A stretch of 64,000 nt of DNA. It comes from Streptomyces sp. NBC_00525. Lineage in GTDB: Bacteria > Actinomycetota > Actinomycetes > Streptomycetales > Streptomycetaceae. Below, in pieces: positions 25,979 through 34,095 of the stretch. The position numbers and the translations under genes are program-made. The notes beneath the pieces are model-generated. The model saw nothing but the letters and a program-made list of their open reading frames with translations, was not told the DNA's origin and searched no databases. The first letter of the stretch is position 1. The number at the start of each line of letters is the position of its first letter. The DNA lies in contig NZ_CP107834.1 in NCBI RefSeq assembly GCF_036346595.1, forward strand, positions 4,588,001 through 4,652,000, given 5' to 3'.

Positions 25979-25987
25979 TTATCCACA
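25979..25987 (+). other. Perfect DnaA-box sequence
   Basis: TTATCCACA, the E. coli consensus DnaA box, in the 200-base divergent intergenic region between the ThiF-like gene and the metallopeptidase gene. A 9-base word with six A/T bases is rare by chance in 72 percent GC DNA. Streptomyces DnaA prefers TTGTCCACA but accepts variants. A single box is not an origin; it could regulate a promoter or titrate DnaA. Confidence 0.4.
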
Positions 25988-26091
25988 GGTGCGGGGTATT
26001 AGTCGTTCAAATGGTGCATGGTGTGGAGTCGATCACGGCTGACCGTGCCGGAGGCGGGACTTCCCCCAGGTGCAGCGGGTAACGTCGGGGC

Positions 26092-26715
26092 ATGCCAGCG
26101 GACCCGTCGCCCGGCCTCGCCGGGGAGCCTGCCGTGCCCGATGCCGGATCACGCCGGCGGCGCGGTGCCGACCCGGCCCGCCGCGCCCCGGCGACGAGCG
26201 CGGTCGAGGTCCGCAGGAGCGCCCGGCGCAGCAGAACCGTCTCCGCCTACCGTGAGGGCGACCGCACGATCGTGCTCATCCCGGCCCGGATGTCCGAGGC
26301 CGAGGAGCGGCGCTGGGTGGATGTGATGCTGGGCAAGCTCGCCGCCCAGGAGAGCCGGCGCATCCCCGGCGACTCGGAGCTGGCCGAGCGCGCGGAGCGG
26401 CTGTCCGCCCAGTACTTCGGGGGCCGGGCGATGCCCGCGTCGGTGCGGTGGGTGACCAACCAGAACACCCGGTGGGGCTCCTGCACCCCGGCCGAGGGCA
26501 GCATCCGGCTGTCGCACCGGCTGCAGGGCATGCCGGAGTACGTCGTGGACTATGTGCTGGTCCACGAGCTGGCACACCTCCTGGTGCCGGGGCACGGGCC
26601 GCGGTTCTGGCGGCTGCTGGACGCCTACCCGCGCACCGAACGGGCCCGCGGTTATCTGGAGGGCGTGGCGGCGGCCGGACGGCTGCCGCATCTGCCCGCC
26701 GCGCGCGGCGAGTGA
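26092..26715 (+). CDS. YgjP-type (M48-like) zinc metallopeptidase
   Basis: 207 residues. The zinc-binding signature V-H-E-L-A-H-L-L with a third ligand in G-H-G-P-R-F-W (about residues 161-176) is that of the YgjP/SprT-like metallopeptidases. N-T-R-W-G-S-C upstream is also diagnostic of the YgjP/DUF45 family. About 35 N-terminal residues are Pro/Arg-rich and not conserved, so the true start may lie a little later. Family members are predicted cytoplasmic peptidases; substrates are unknown. Divergent from the ThiF-like gene. The ATG at 26092 lacks a clear ribosome site. Confidence 0.83.
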   Translation: MPADPSPGLAGEPAVPDAGSRRRRGADPARRAPATSAVEVRRSARRSRTVSAYREGDRTIVLIPARMSEAEERRWVDVMLGKLAAQESRRIPGDSELAERAERLSAQYFGGRAMPASVRWVTNQNTRWGSCTPAEGSIRLSHRLQGMPEYVVDYVLVHELAHLLVPGHGPRFWRLLDAYPRTERARGYLEGVAAAGRLPHLPAARGE

Positions 26716-26752
26716 CGTGTGGTGGCACCGGGTGAGCAGGGTCGGTTGTTTG

Positions 26753-26771
26753 TGTACCGGGTCTGTACCGG
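26753..26771 (+). repeat. Direct repeat TGTACCGG upstream of terD-AIM24
   Basis: TGTACCGG occurs at 26753-26760 and again at 26764-26771, start-to-start 11 bases (one helical turn). It lies about 25 bases before a -10-like TAGCCT (26799-26804) of the terD-AIM24 operon. The spacing suggests an activator or ECF sigma element, but the protein is unknown. Confidence 0.4.
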
Positions 26772-26846
26772 CTTCGCCCGGGGCCGGAGTTTACGGATAG
26801 CCTGACGCGACGCATTCACCTTCCGGATGGGGGACGGTCGTTACGC

Positions 26847-28511
26847 ATGGCCAGGGAATTCCAGCGCGGCCACAAGGCCAAGATCAGCGATCTCACACCG
26901 GGGACGGACCTGTACGTAGGGGTGCAGATCGCCGGACCGGGGCTGAGTTTTGACATCAGCTGCTTCGGGCTCGACGCCAATGAGCAGCTCTCCGACGACC
27001 GGTATTTCATCTTCTTCAATCAGCCGAAGTCCCCGGAGGAGTCCATTCAGCTCCTCGGCGCGCAGGCCGGTGACACCGAGTCGTTCCGCGTCACCCTGGA
27101 CCGCATTCCGGCGAACATCCAGAAGCTCTCGTTCACCGCGACGGTGGACGGTGCCGGGCAGATGTCCCAGGTCGGGCCCGGTTACATCCGGATCGTGGCG
27201 GGCGGCGAGGAAGTCGTCCGGTACGCGTTCAACGGCTCCGAGTTCAGCACCGAGCGCGCGGTCATGCTCGGCGACTTCTATCTGAAGGACGTCTGGCGGT
27301 TCGCCGCCGTGGGCCAGGGATTCGACGGCGGTCTGGAGGCGCTGCTGAAGAACTTCGGCGGCGAGGTCGCCGAGGAGACACCGGCCGCCGCGCCGCCGCA
27401 GGCCGCGGCCCCGTCGTTCGCGCCGCCCGCCCAGGCGGCCCCGGCCCCGTCGTTCGGCGCCCCGGCCGCCCCGCAGGCACCCCAGGCCCCGCAAGCGCCG
27501 CAGCCCCCGCAGCCCGCGCCGTCCTTCGGCGCGCCGCCCGCCCCCGCGCCCGCCCCGCAGATGCACGCCGCGCCGACGATCATCGCCCCGATGACCCCGC
27601 CCGGCGGCACCGTGCCGCCGCCGCCCGCTCCGGCCCCGTACGGCCAGCCGGGCCAGCAGCCCCCGCCGCCCCCGCAGCCGCAGTTCGGCCAGGTGCCGGG
27701 ACAGACTCCCCCGCCCTACGGGCAGCAGGCACCCGCCCCGTACGGGCAGCCCGCGCCGTCCCCGTACGGTCAGCAGCCCGCCGGTATGCCGCCCGGTCAG
27801 CCCGGCATGCCCGGTATGCCCATGCCCGGTGGTGCGCCGCAGGCCGCCGGTGCCGGGCTGGCGGCCGCGCTCCAGCCGTACAAGGAGACCGCGACCGGCC
27901 AGCGCTGGACGCCGCAGAACCAGCAGCTCATGCGCGTCGACCTGTCCATGGGCGGCACGCCCGTGCTGGCCCGGCAGGGCAGCATGGTGATGTACCAGGG
28001 CAAGATCGACTTCAGCTACAAGGGCGCGGGTTTCGCCGGCCGCATGGTGGGCAACGCCACCGGCCAGGAGATGCAGCTGATGCGCTGCACCGGCCGGGGC
28101 CAGGTCTTCCTGGCCGAGGAAGGCTCCCACCTGCACTCGATCGAACTCCAGGGCGACGGCATCTGCGTCTCCGCCGAAAATGTGCTCGCCTTCGACGAGA
28201 CCCTCCAGTACGAGGTCCGCCGCATCGAGGGCCACGGCATCCCCGGCGGCGCGCTGTTCACCATGCAGTTCCAGGGCAGCGGCACCATCGTCGTGAAGAC
28301 CCACGGCGTTCCCGTCGTCCTGCCGGTCACCCCGACCACCTTCGCCGACTGCAACGCCGTGGTGGCGTGGTCGTCCGCCTCCCAGGTGATCATCTCCAGC
28401 CAGGTCCGGCTGCGCCGCAACGCGTACCCCGGCCACAGCGGGGAGACCGTGAACCTTCAGTTCCGGGGCGCCCCCGGCAACTTCATCGTCGTCCAGCCCT
28501 ACGAGGTCTGA
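26847..28511 (+). CDS. TerD-AIM24 fusion protein
   Basis: 554 residues in three parts. Residues 1-175 are a TerD domain: L-T-P-G-T-D-L-Y-V-G, the calcium-site-like F-D-I-S-C-F-G-L-D, and G-D-F-Y-L-K-D near 148. Residues about 180-345 are a Pro/Ala/Gln-rich linker with several P-Y-G-Q repeats. The last 200 residues are an AIM24 (DUF124) beta-sandwich: M-V-M-Y-Q-G-K-I-D, F-K/R-x-L-M-R-C-T-G-R-G, and a final I-V-V-Q-P-Y. TerD proteins bind calcium and belong to a stress/tellurite membrane-associated system; AIM24 has no known enzymatic role. ATG 26847 follows GGGGGACGG. It heads a three-gene set with gaps of 11 and 19 bases. Confidence 0.88.
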   Translation: MAREFQRGHKAKISDLTPGTDLYVGVQIAGPGLSFDISCFGLDANEQLSDDRYFIFFNQPKSPEESIQLLGAQAGDTESFRVTLDRIPANIQKLSFTATVDGAGQMSQVGPGYIRIVAGGEEVVRYAFNGSEFSTERAVMLGDFYLKDVWRFAAVGQGFDGGLEALLKNFGGEVAEETPAAAPPQAAAPSFAPPAQAAPAPSFGAPAAPQAPQAPQAPQPPQPAPSFGAPPAPAPAPQMHAAPTIIAPMTPPGGTVPPPPAPAPYGQPGQQPPPPPQPQFGQVPGQTPPPYGQQAPAPYGQPAPSPYGQQPAGMPPGQPGMPGMPMPGGAPQAAGAGLAAALQPYKETATGQRWTPQNQQLMRVDLSMGGTPVLARQGSMVMYQGKIDFSYKGAGFAGRMVGNATGQEMQLMRCTGRGQVFLAEEGSHLHSIELQGDGICVSAENVLAFDETLQYEVRRIEGHGIPGGALFTMQFQGSGTIVVKTHGVPVVLPVTPTTFADCNAVVAWSSASQVIISSQVRLRRNAYPGHSGETVNLQFRGAPGNFIVVQPYEV

Positions 28512-28522
28512 GGGAGCCCGTC

Positions 28523-29203
28523 ATGAACCAGCAACTCGCGGGCTACGCCCCGACCCCCGTCACGGCACGGATGGAGAACCACGGCCATTCCATGCTGAAG
28601 GTCGCCATGGCGACCGGCCAGGACCTCTACGCGCGCACCGGATCGATGGTCGCGTACGAGGGCTTCATCCAGTACGAGCCCAACCCGCCCGCCGTCCGCC
28701 AGATCGCCTCGCAGTGGATCACCGGCGAGGGCGCGCCCCTGATGAAGTGCACCGGCGACGGTCTGCTCTACCTCGCCGACTACGGCGCCGACGTCGTCGT
28801 CATCAACCTCAACAACGACTCCCTCTCGGTCAACGGCACCAATGTCCTCGCCTTCGACGGCCACCTCACCTGGGGCGTCGAGCGGGTCAAGGGCCTGGCC
28901 AAGTTCGCGGGCCAGGGCCTGTGGAACGTCTGCATCTCCGGCACCGGCTGGGTCGCGATCACCTCGCGCGGCACGCCGATCGTCGTGGACTGCGGGCGCG
29001 GCGAGGACGAGACGTACGTCGATCCGGACGCGCTCGTCGCCTGGTCCCCGAACCTCAAGGTGAAGGGCAAGCGCAGCTTCAAGGCGTCCTCGCTCATCGG
29101 GCGGGGCAGCGGCGAGGCGTTCCAGATGGCCTTCTCCGGCCAGGGGATCGTCGTCGTCCAGCCGAGCGAGGACAGCACCGACCGGCTGCGCGTCCGGAAC
29201 TGA
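28523..29203 (+). CDS. AIM24 family protein
   Basis: 226 residues, a stand-alone AIM24/DUF124 beta-sandwich: near the start M-L-K-V-A-M-A-T-G-Q-D-L-Y-A-R-T-G-S-M-V, then M-K-C-T-G-D-G-L-L-Y-L-A-D, and the end G-I-V-V-V-Q-P-S. It matches the C-terminal domain of the upstream fusion and the following gene, so the cluster holds three AIM24 domains. No signal peptide or membrane segment. The ATG at 28523 is preceded by GAGGGAG. Function unknown; the yeast relative is needed for a mitochondrial inner-membrane complex. Probably co-transcribed with both neighbours. Confidence 0.88.
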   Translation: MNQQLAGYAPTPVTARMENHGHSMLKVAMATGQDLYARTGSMVAYEGFIQYEPNPPAVRQIASQWITGEGAPLMKCTGDGLLYLADYGADVVVINLNNDSLSVNGTNVLAFDGHLTWGVERVKGLAKFAGQGLWNVCISGTGWVAITSRGTPIVVDCGRGEDETYVDPDALVAWSPNLKVKGKRSFKASSLIGRGSGEAFQMAFSGQGIVVVQPSEDSTDRLRVRN

Positions 29204-29222
29204 CGGGGGAGGAAGACAGATC

Positions 29223-29978
29223 ATGCAGAGTTCGCTTTTCGGCCTCACGGAAGCGCAGTCCCAGGAGCGCTACGCCCTCCAGAACCCGCAGCTGCTGCGG
29301 GTCGCGCTGACCGGTCACGACGACGTCCTCGCCCGCAAGGGCGCCATGGTCGCCTACCAGGGGCTGATGGAGTTCGACGGCGAGTACCAGTCGAGTTCCC
29401 AGCGCCGCTCCCGCGCCCACACCGGCGAGGGACTGGACCTGATGCGCTGCTCCGGCCAGGGCACCGTCTACCTCGCCAACCTGGCGCAGTACATCCACGT
29501 CGTCGACGTGGACCACGACGGTCTGACCGTGGACAGCTCCTACGTCCTGGCCCTGGACTCCTCGCTGCACACCGAGGTCATCGCCGTGGACAGCCAGTAC
29601 GGCATCTCCGGCACCGGCAAGTACCAGCTCAACATCTCCGGCACCGGCAAGGTCGCCCTGATGACCTCCGGCCAGCCGCTGATGATGCAGGTCACGCCCG
29701 ACAAGTACGTCAGCGCCGACGCCGACGCCATCGTCGCCTGGTCCACCTCGCTGCGCGTGCAGATGCAGGCCCAGACGCACTCCTCCGGCGTCTTCCGCCG
29801 GCGCGGCAACACGGGCGAGGGCTGGGAGCTCAGCTTCCTCGGGCAGGGCTTCGCCCTGGTGCAGCCGAGCGAGCTGATGCCGCCGCAGAACGCCCAGATC
29901 GGACAGGGCCTCGCCGCCCAGTACGGCATGGGCCAGCACGGCGCGCACGGCCAGAACCAGAACAACTCCTGGAACTGA
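29223..29978 (+). CDS. AIM24 family protein
   Basis: 251 residues, third AIM24 domain of the cluster. It shows A-R-K-G-A-M-V-A-Y-Q-G near residue 35, L-M-R-C-S-G-Q-G-T-V-Y-L-A, two Y-G-I/L-S-G-T-G-K repeats, and the ending F-A-L-V-Q-P-S-E followed by a Gly/Gln/His/Asn-rich tail (Q-N-Q-N-N-S-W-N). GGGGGAGGA precedes the ATG at good distance. No catalytic residues can be named. A strong terminator at 30001-30033 closes the operon. The three copies differ enough to be old paralogues. Confidence 0.88.
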   Translation: MQSSLFGLTEAQSQERYALQNPQLLRVALTGHDDVLARKGAMVAYQGLMEFDGEYQSSSQRRSRAHTGEGLDLMRCSGQGTVYLANLAQYIHVVDVDHDGLTVDSSYVLALDSSLHTEVIAVDSQYGISGTGKYQLNISGTGKVALMTSGQPLMMQVTPDKYVSADADAIVAWSTSLRVQMQAQTHSSGVFRRRGNTGEGWELSFLGQGFALVQPSELMPPQNAQIGQGLAAQYGMGQHGAHGQNQNNSWN

Positions 29979-30000
29979 ACCGCGCCGACAGCGAAGCGGA

Positions 30001-30033
30001 GTAAGGGGCGGCCTCCCGGAGGCCGCCCCTTAC
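30001..30033. terminator. Terminator after the AIM24 operon
   Basis: A perfect 14-base inverted repeat (30001-30014 with 30020-30033), extendable by a C-G pair, with a short loop. It lies between convergent genes, 23 bases after the AIM24 stop and 41 bases before the end of the NUDIX gene. Confidence 0.85.
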
Positions 30034-30073
30034 CGCTGCGGTCGTACGCAGACCGCTCGGCCCGTACGGGCGG

Positions 30074-30622
30074 CTACCGGCCGCCTTCGAGCACCGCGCG
30101 CGTCCGCTCCACCAGCCGCACCACCGACGCGTCGGCGACGCCGGCCACCTCGTCGTAGGCGAACCAGCGCAGATCGATCGACTCCTCGCTGATGCTCTCC
30201 GTCGCCCCCGCCGGCGCCAGCGCCGCGTACTGCACGTCCAGATGCCAGTGGCAGGGGGCGGGAATCCGGTGCCGGTCCAGCACCACCGGCCCGCCCGGCA
30301 GCAGCGACAGCCCGGCGATACCGGACTCCTCCGCGGCCTCCCGCAGCGCGGCCGAGGCCAGCGTGACGTCACCGGGCTCGCAGTGGCCGCCCATCTGGAG
30401 CCACATCCGCAGCTTCCGGTGCAGCGTGAGCAGCACCCGGCCGCGCTCCGGATCGACCACCAGCGCGCTGGCCGTCAGGTGCCCGGCCCCGCAGGACTTC
30501 CACATCCCGTCCGGGTGCAGCGCCAGGTGCTCCAGATACGTGTCGCGCAGCTCCTCCTGGGCCGCGCCGGCCCCCGCCCCGTAACCCTTCAGTACGAGGA
30601 CGGCGTCGTCGTGCAGGCTCAC
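30074..30622 (-). CDS. NUDIX hydrolase
   Basis: 182 residues. The Nudix region reads G-G-H-C-E-P-G-D and later R-E-A-A-E-E-S-G-I (about residues 94-117); the consensus Glu after the G-x5 spacer is replaced by Asp, but the metal-binding R-E-x2-E-E is intact. It probably hydrolyses a nucleoside diphosphate-linked substrate; the specificity is not readable. GTG 30622 overlaps the stop of the metalloprotease gene (GTGA), so the two are translationally coupled. This pairing with a DUF2342 protein is seen in other actinobacteria. Confidence 0.86.
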   Translation of the reverse strand: MSLHDDAVLVLKGYGAGAGAAQEELRDTYLEHLALHPDGMWKSCGAGHLTASALVVDPERGRVLLTLHRKLRMWLQMGGHCEPGDVTLASAALREAAEESGIAGLSLLPGGPVVLDRHRIPAPCHWHLDVQYAALAPAGATESISEESIDLRWFAYDEVAGVADASVVRLVERTRAVLEGGR

Positions 30623-32067
30623 TTGTCGGTGTCGTCCTTGCCGTCGCCCTCGTCCCCGCCGGCGCCGTCCTCCGGGGCGTCCGCACCCGGCTCCGGCTTC
30701 CGCGGGCCATTCGCCGCCTCGCCCAGCATCTTGTCCAGCTCGGAGAAGTCCAGCTGCTCGTGGTGGACGAAGCCGTCCGGGTCGTCCAGGTCGTGGGCGG
30801 TCGGCAGCATGTCGGGGTGCTCCCAGAGCGCGTCGCGGCCCTCCAGACCGCGGGCGTCCGTCAGCGAGGCCCACAGCCGCGAGGCGTCCCGCAGCCGGCG
30901 CGGACGCAGTTGGAGACCGATCAGCGTGGCGAACGTCTGCTCGGCGGGGCCGCCGGACGCGCGCCGCCTGCGCATCGTCTCGCGCAGCGCGTCGGCCGAG
31001 GTCAGCCGGGACTTGGCCGCAGCGTGCACCACGGCGTCCACCCAGCCCTCGACCAGCGCGAGCGCCGTCTCCAGCCGGGCCAGGGCCGCCTTCTGCTCGG
31101 GCGTCTCCTCCGGCTGGAACATGCCCTGCTGGAGCGCCTCCTGCAACTGCTCCGGCTGCGACGGGTCGAACTGGCCGACCACGTCCTCCAGCTTGCTGGT
31201 GTCCACCTTGATGCCGCGCGCGTAGCCCTCGACGGCGCCGAAGAGATGCGAGCGCAGCCACGGCACGTGGGCGAAGAGACGCTGGTGGGCGGCCTCGCGC
31301 AGGGCCAGGTACAGCCGCACCTCGTCCTGCGGGACGCTCAGGTCCTTGCCGAACCGCTCCACGTTCAGCGGGAGGAGCGCGGCCCGGCCCGCCGGGCCCA
31401 GCGGCAGCCCGATGTCCGTCGAGCCGACCACCTCACCCGCCAGCACGCCGACCGCCTGCCCGATCTGCTGACCGAACATCGCGCCGCCCATCGACCGCAT
31501 CATGCCGATCAGCGGGCCCGCCATCGCCTGCATCTCCTCGGGCAGCACATCGCCCATGGCGAGCCCCACCCGCTCGGCGACCGGGTCCACCAGCTGCTGC
31601 CAGGCCGGAAGCGTCGCCTCCACCCACTCCGCGCGGCTCCACGCCACACTGGAGACGGCACCGGAGGGCATCGACGTCACCCCGTCCAGCCAGAGATCGG
31701 CCAGCCGCAGCGCCTCGTCCACCGCGGCCCGCTCCGCCGGGCCCACGCTCGTGTCCTTGGAACCGTCCGGGGTGCCCTGCGACACCGTCTGGCGGGCGAT
31801 CTGCTTGGCCATGTCCCAGTTGACGGGACCGCCCTCGTAGCTGAGCATCTGCCCGAGTTGCTGGAACGCCGCGCCCAGATCGGCCGGGTTCATCGAACCG
31901 AACATGGCGGCGAAGGGATTGTCACCACCTGCTCCGGGGCCGAAGCCGAACGGGTTCGCCGGACCGCCCGAACCCTGCCCGCCCCGGGAGGGGTCGTTCT
32001 TCTTGCCCTGGTCGCCGTCGTCCGGCTCCTCCGGCGGAAGGCCGAATCCGAATGGGGTGTCACTCAC
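30619..32067 (-). CDS. Zinc-dependent metalloprotease-like protein (DUF2342)
   Basis: 482 residues. A Gly/Asn-rich N-terminus with N-P-F-G-F-G repeats is followed by the family hallmark A-F-Q-Q-L-G-Q-M-L-S-Y-E-G-G-P-V-N-W near residue 75 and an I-G-Q-A-V-G-V-L-A-G-E-V region. The family is annotated as putative zinc-dependent peptidase (mycobacterial Rv3195 relative). In this protein the expected metal motif region reads L-V-E-G-W-V-D-A-V-V-H-A-A, and I cannot find an H-E-x2-H, so activity is doubtful. An acidic Asp/Gly-rich tail ends the protein. It is divergent from the SDR gene and coupled to the NUDIX gene downstream. Confidence 0.8.
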   Translation of the reverse strand: MSDTPFGFGLPPEEPDDGDQGKKNDPSRGGQGSGGPANPFGFGPGAGGDNPFAAMFGSMNPADLGAAFQQLGQMLSYEGGPVNWDMAKQIARQTVSQGTPDGSKDTSVGPAERAAVDEALRLADLWLDGVTSMPSGAVSSVAWSRAEWVEATLPAWQQLVDPVAERVGLAMGDVLPEEMQAMAGPLIGMMRSMGGAMFGQQIGQAVGVLAGEVVGSTDIGLPLGPAGRAALLPLNVERFGKDLSVPQDEVRLYLALREAAHQRLFAHVPWLRSHLFGAVEGYARGIKVDTSKLEDVVGQFDPSQPEQLQEALQQGMFQPEETPEQKAALARLETALALVEGWVDAVVHAAAKSRLTSADALRETMRRRRASGGPAEQTFATLIGLQLRPRRLRDASRLWASLTDARGLEGRDALWEHPDMLPTAHDLDDPDGFVHHEQLDFSELDKMLGEAANGPRKPEPGADAPEDGAGGDEGDGKDDTDK

Positions 32068-32204
32068 GGGTTTCCTCGGCTCGTAGGGCCGCCGGTGGGA
32101 ACCGACGGCGACTGCCCGACATCACCATCCAGCGTAGACACCAAGTCCGCTCAGGGCCTCAGTGCTCCGCCGGCACCGGCCCTGCGGCAGGATGGACGCC
32201 ACCT

Positions 32205-32232
32205 GGTACGTACGTGTCACGCGGGTACGTAC
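32205..32232. repeat. Two GTACGTAC palindromes in a divergent promoter region
   Basis: GGTACGTAC occurs at 32205-32213 and 32224-32232. Each holds the perfect 8-base palindrome GTACGTAC, 19 bases apart, between the divergent metalloprotease and SDR genes and 26 bases before the SDR start. This arrangement is typical of a dimer-binding operator; the regulator is unknown. Confidence 0.45.
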
Positions 32233-32257
32233 TGAAGACAACCGCTGGAGACGCCCG

Positions 32258-33400
32258 GTGAGTTCCCCAGATCCGCAGGTTCGCGCAGCGCGAAACCTGG
32301 CCGACCCGTCACCCGAGAAGAAGTCCGAATCCGGCCGTCACCGGAGCCGCGGCCCGGTCGTGGCCGTCACCGGCGCCGCGAAGGGCGTCGGTGAGCTGCT
32401 CACCGCACGTCTCGCGGCGTCCGACGAGATCAAGCAGGTCATCGCCATCGACGAGCGCCGGGGCGAGGTCTCCGACGCCACCTGGCACCTCCTGGACGTC
32501 CGCGACCCCGCCATCGCGGAGAAGCTGCGCGGGGCGGACGTCGTCGTGCACCTGGCCCTCGACCTCGACCTGGAGACCGACCCGGCCGCGCGCACCGCCT
32601 ACAACGTGCGCGGCACCCAGACCGTGCTCACTGCGGCAGCGGCCGCCGGTGTCCACCGCGTCGTGCTGTGCACCTCCGCCATGGTCTACGGGGCGCTGCC
32701 CGACAACGACCTCCCGCTCGCCGAGGACGCCGAGCTGCGGGCCACCGCCGAGGCGACCGGCGTCGGCGACCTGCTGGAGATCGAGCGGCTCGGCCGCCGC
32801 GCCCCGCGCGCCCACCCCGGCCTCCAGGTCACCGTGGTGCGCCCCGCCGTGCTCGTCGGCGGCACCGACACCGCGCTGACCCGCTACTTCGAGTCGCCCC
32901 GGCTGCTCGTGGTGGCCGGGTCCCGCCCCGCCTGGCAGTTCTGCCACGTCGAGGACCTGGTCACGGCGCTGGAGTACGCCGCCCTGGAGAAGATCGACGG
33001 GGAGTTCGCGGTCGGCTGCGACGGCTGGCTGGAACAGGAGGAGGTCGAGGAGCTGAGCGGGGTGCGCCGGATGGAGCTGCCCTCCGCCGTCGCGCTCGGC
33101 GCCGCCGCCCGGCTGCACCGCATCGGCCTGACCCCCTCGCCCGCCGGTGACCTCGCGTACACCATGCACCCCTGGGTGGTCAGCGTGAGCCGGCTGCACG
33201 ACGCGGGCTGGCGCCCGAGCTGGACCAACGAGGAGGTGCTCGCCGCGCTCCTGGAGGAGGTGGAGGGCCGCCACACCGTCGCCGGCCGCCGCCTCGGCCG
33301 CAAGGACGCCACCGCGGCAGGCGCCGCCGGTGCGACCGTCGCCCTGCTCGGCACCGCCGCCCTGGTGCGCCGCGCGCGCAAGGCCCGCCGCCGCATCTGA
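32258..33400 (+). CDS. NAD-dependent epimerase/SDR family protein
   Basis: 380 residues. After about 35 charged residues comes the Rossmann start V-A-V-T-G-A-A-K-G-V-G (about 38-48), D-V-R-D-P, and V-V-H-L-A-L-D near 97. The usual Y-x3-K is not clear; C-T-S-A-M-V-Y-G is present with a Tyr (near 149) but no obvious Lys four residues later, so catalysis is uncertain. A C-terminal hydrophobic segment (A-A-G-A-T-V-A-L-L-G-T-A-A-L-V) followed by R-R-A-R-K-A-R-R-R suggests a membrane anchor. GTG 32258 with CTGGAG about 6 bases upstream. The substrate is unknown. Confidence 0.82.
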   Translation: MSSPDPQVRAARNLADPSPEKKSESGRHRSRGPVVAVTGAAKGVGELLTARLAASDEIKQVIAIDERRGEVSDATWHLLDVRDPAIAEKLRGADVVVHLALDLDLETDPAARTAYNVRGTQTVLTAAAAAGVHRVVLCTSAMVYGALPDNDLPLAEDAELRATAEATGVGDLLEIERLGRRAPRAHPGLQVTVVRPAVLVGGTDTALTRYFESPRLLVVAGSRPAWQFCHVEDLVTALEYAALEKIDGEFAVGCDGWLEQEEVEELSGVRRMELPSAVALGAAARLHRIGLTPSPAGDLAYTMHPWVVSVSRLHDAGWRPSWTNEEVLAALLEEVEGRHTVAGRRLGRKDATAAGAAGATVALLGTAALVRRARKARRRI

Positions 33401-33506
33401 GCGCCCCGCCGGACGGGCCCGCTGTAGGAGGCTCCAAGGCGCGGCGCGCCCCGCCGGGCGATCCGGCAATACCGCGTCGCCGGTGCGGTACGGCACGATG
33501 GGGGTC

Positions 33507-33968
33507 ATGGCACTCACCCACGACCACCCCGGCGAGCAGGCGGCGCAGGACCCGATCCGGCTGCTGGACATCCGTGACACGCCGCTGTCGGTGGACGAGG
33601 TCTTCCGCGCGGTCGGGGACGACGCCGCGGGCGGCACCGCGCTCTTCGTCGGCGCCGTGCGCGACCACGACGGCGGGCAGGACGTGGCCGGGCTGGGCTA
33701 TTCGTGCCACCCCTCGGCCGTCGACGAGCTGCGCCGGGTGGCGGAGAAGGTCGTCGCCGACTTCCCGGTCCGGGCGCTGGCCGCCGTCCACCGGGTGGGT
33801 GAACTCCAGGTGGGTGACCTCGCCGTGGTCGTGGCGGTCTCCTGCCCGCACCGCGCGGAGGCGTTCGCGGCCTGCCGCAAGCTCATCGACGACCTCAAGC
33901 ACGAGGTCCCGATCTGGAAGCACCAGCGCTTCTCGGACGGCACGGAGGAGTGGGTCGGAGCCTGCTGA
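33507..33968 (+). CDS. moaE: Molybdopterin synthase catalytic subunit MoaE
   Basis: 153 residues, normal length. F-V-G-A-V-R-D-H-D-G-G near residue 47 and the C-terminal P-I-W-K-H-Q, with the active-site lysine near 136, identify the MoaE subunit that moves sulfur from MoaD thiocarboxylate onto precursor Z to make molybdopterin. The sulfur carrier is charged by a MoeB/MoeZ-type enzyme, such as the moeZ at the start of this window. ATG 33507 is used; ATG 33498 in frame would add three residues. A TACGGC -10-like element just before suggests a short or absent leader. No MoaD gene is visible nearby. Confidence 0.9.
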   Translation: MALTHDHPGEQAAQDPIRLLDIRDTPLSVDEVFRAVGDDAAGGTALFVGAVRDHDGGQDVAGLGYSCHPSAVDELRRVAEKVVADFPVRALAAVHRVGELQVGDLAVVVAVSCPHRAEAFAACRKLIDDLKHEVPIWKHQRFSDGTEEWVGAC

Positions 33969-34095
33969 ACGCAAGCCGGAACGGCGGCCCGCCGCCCCGA
34001 TTTGCGTAACCGCACCCCTGCCACCAGCGTTGGTTTTCCACACGGTTAATCTGCTGATCGGTCAGCGTGACCGCTCAGGGGGTAGGGAGGTCGGC

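Noticed and set aside
25900..26090. Possible replication origin at the DnaA box
   Set aside because: Only one box; no dnaA, dnaN or cluster of boxes. The window is ordinary chromosome.
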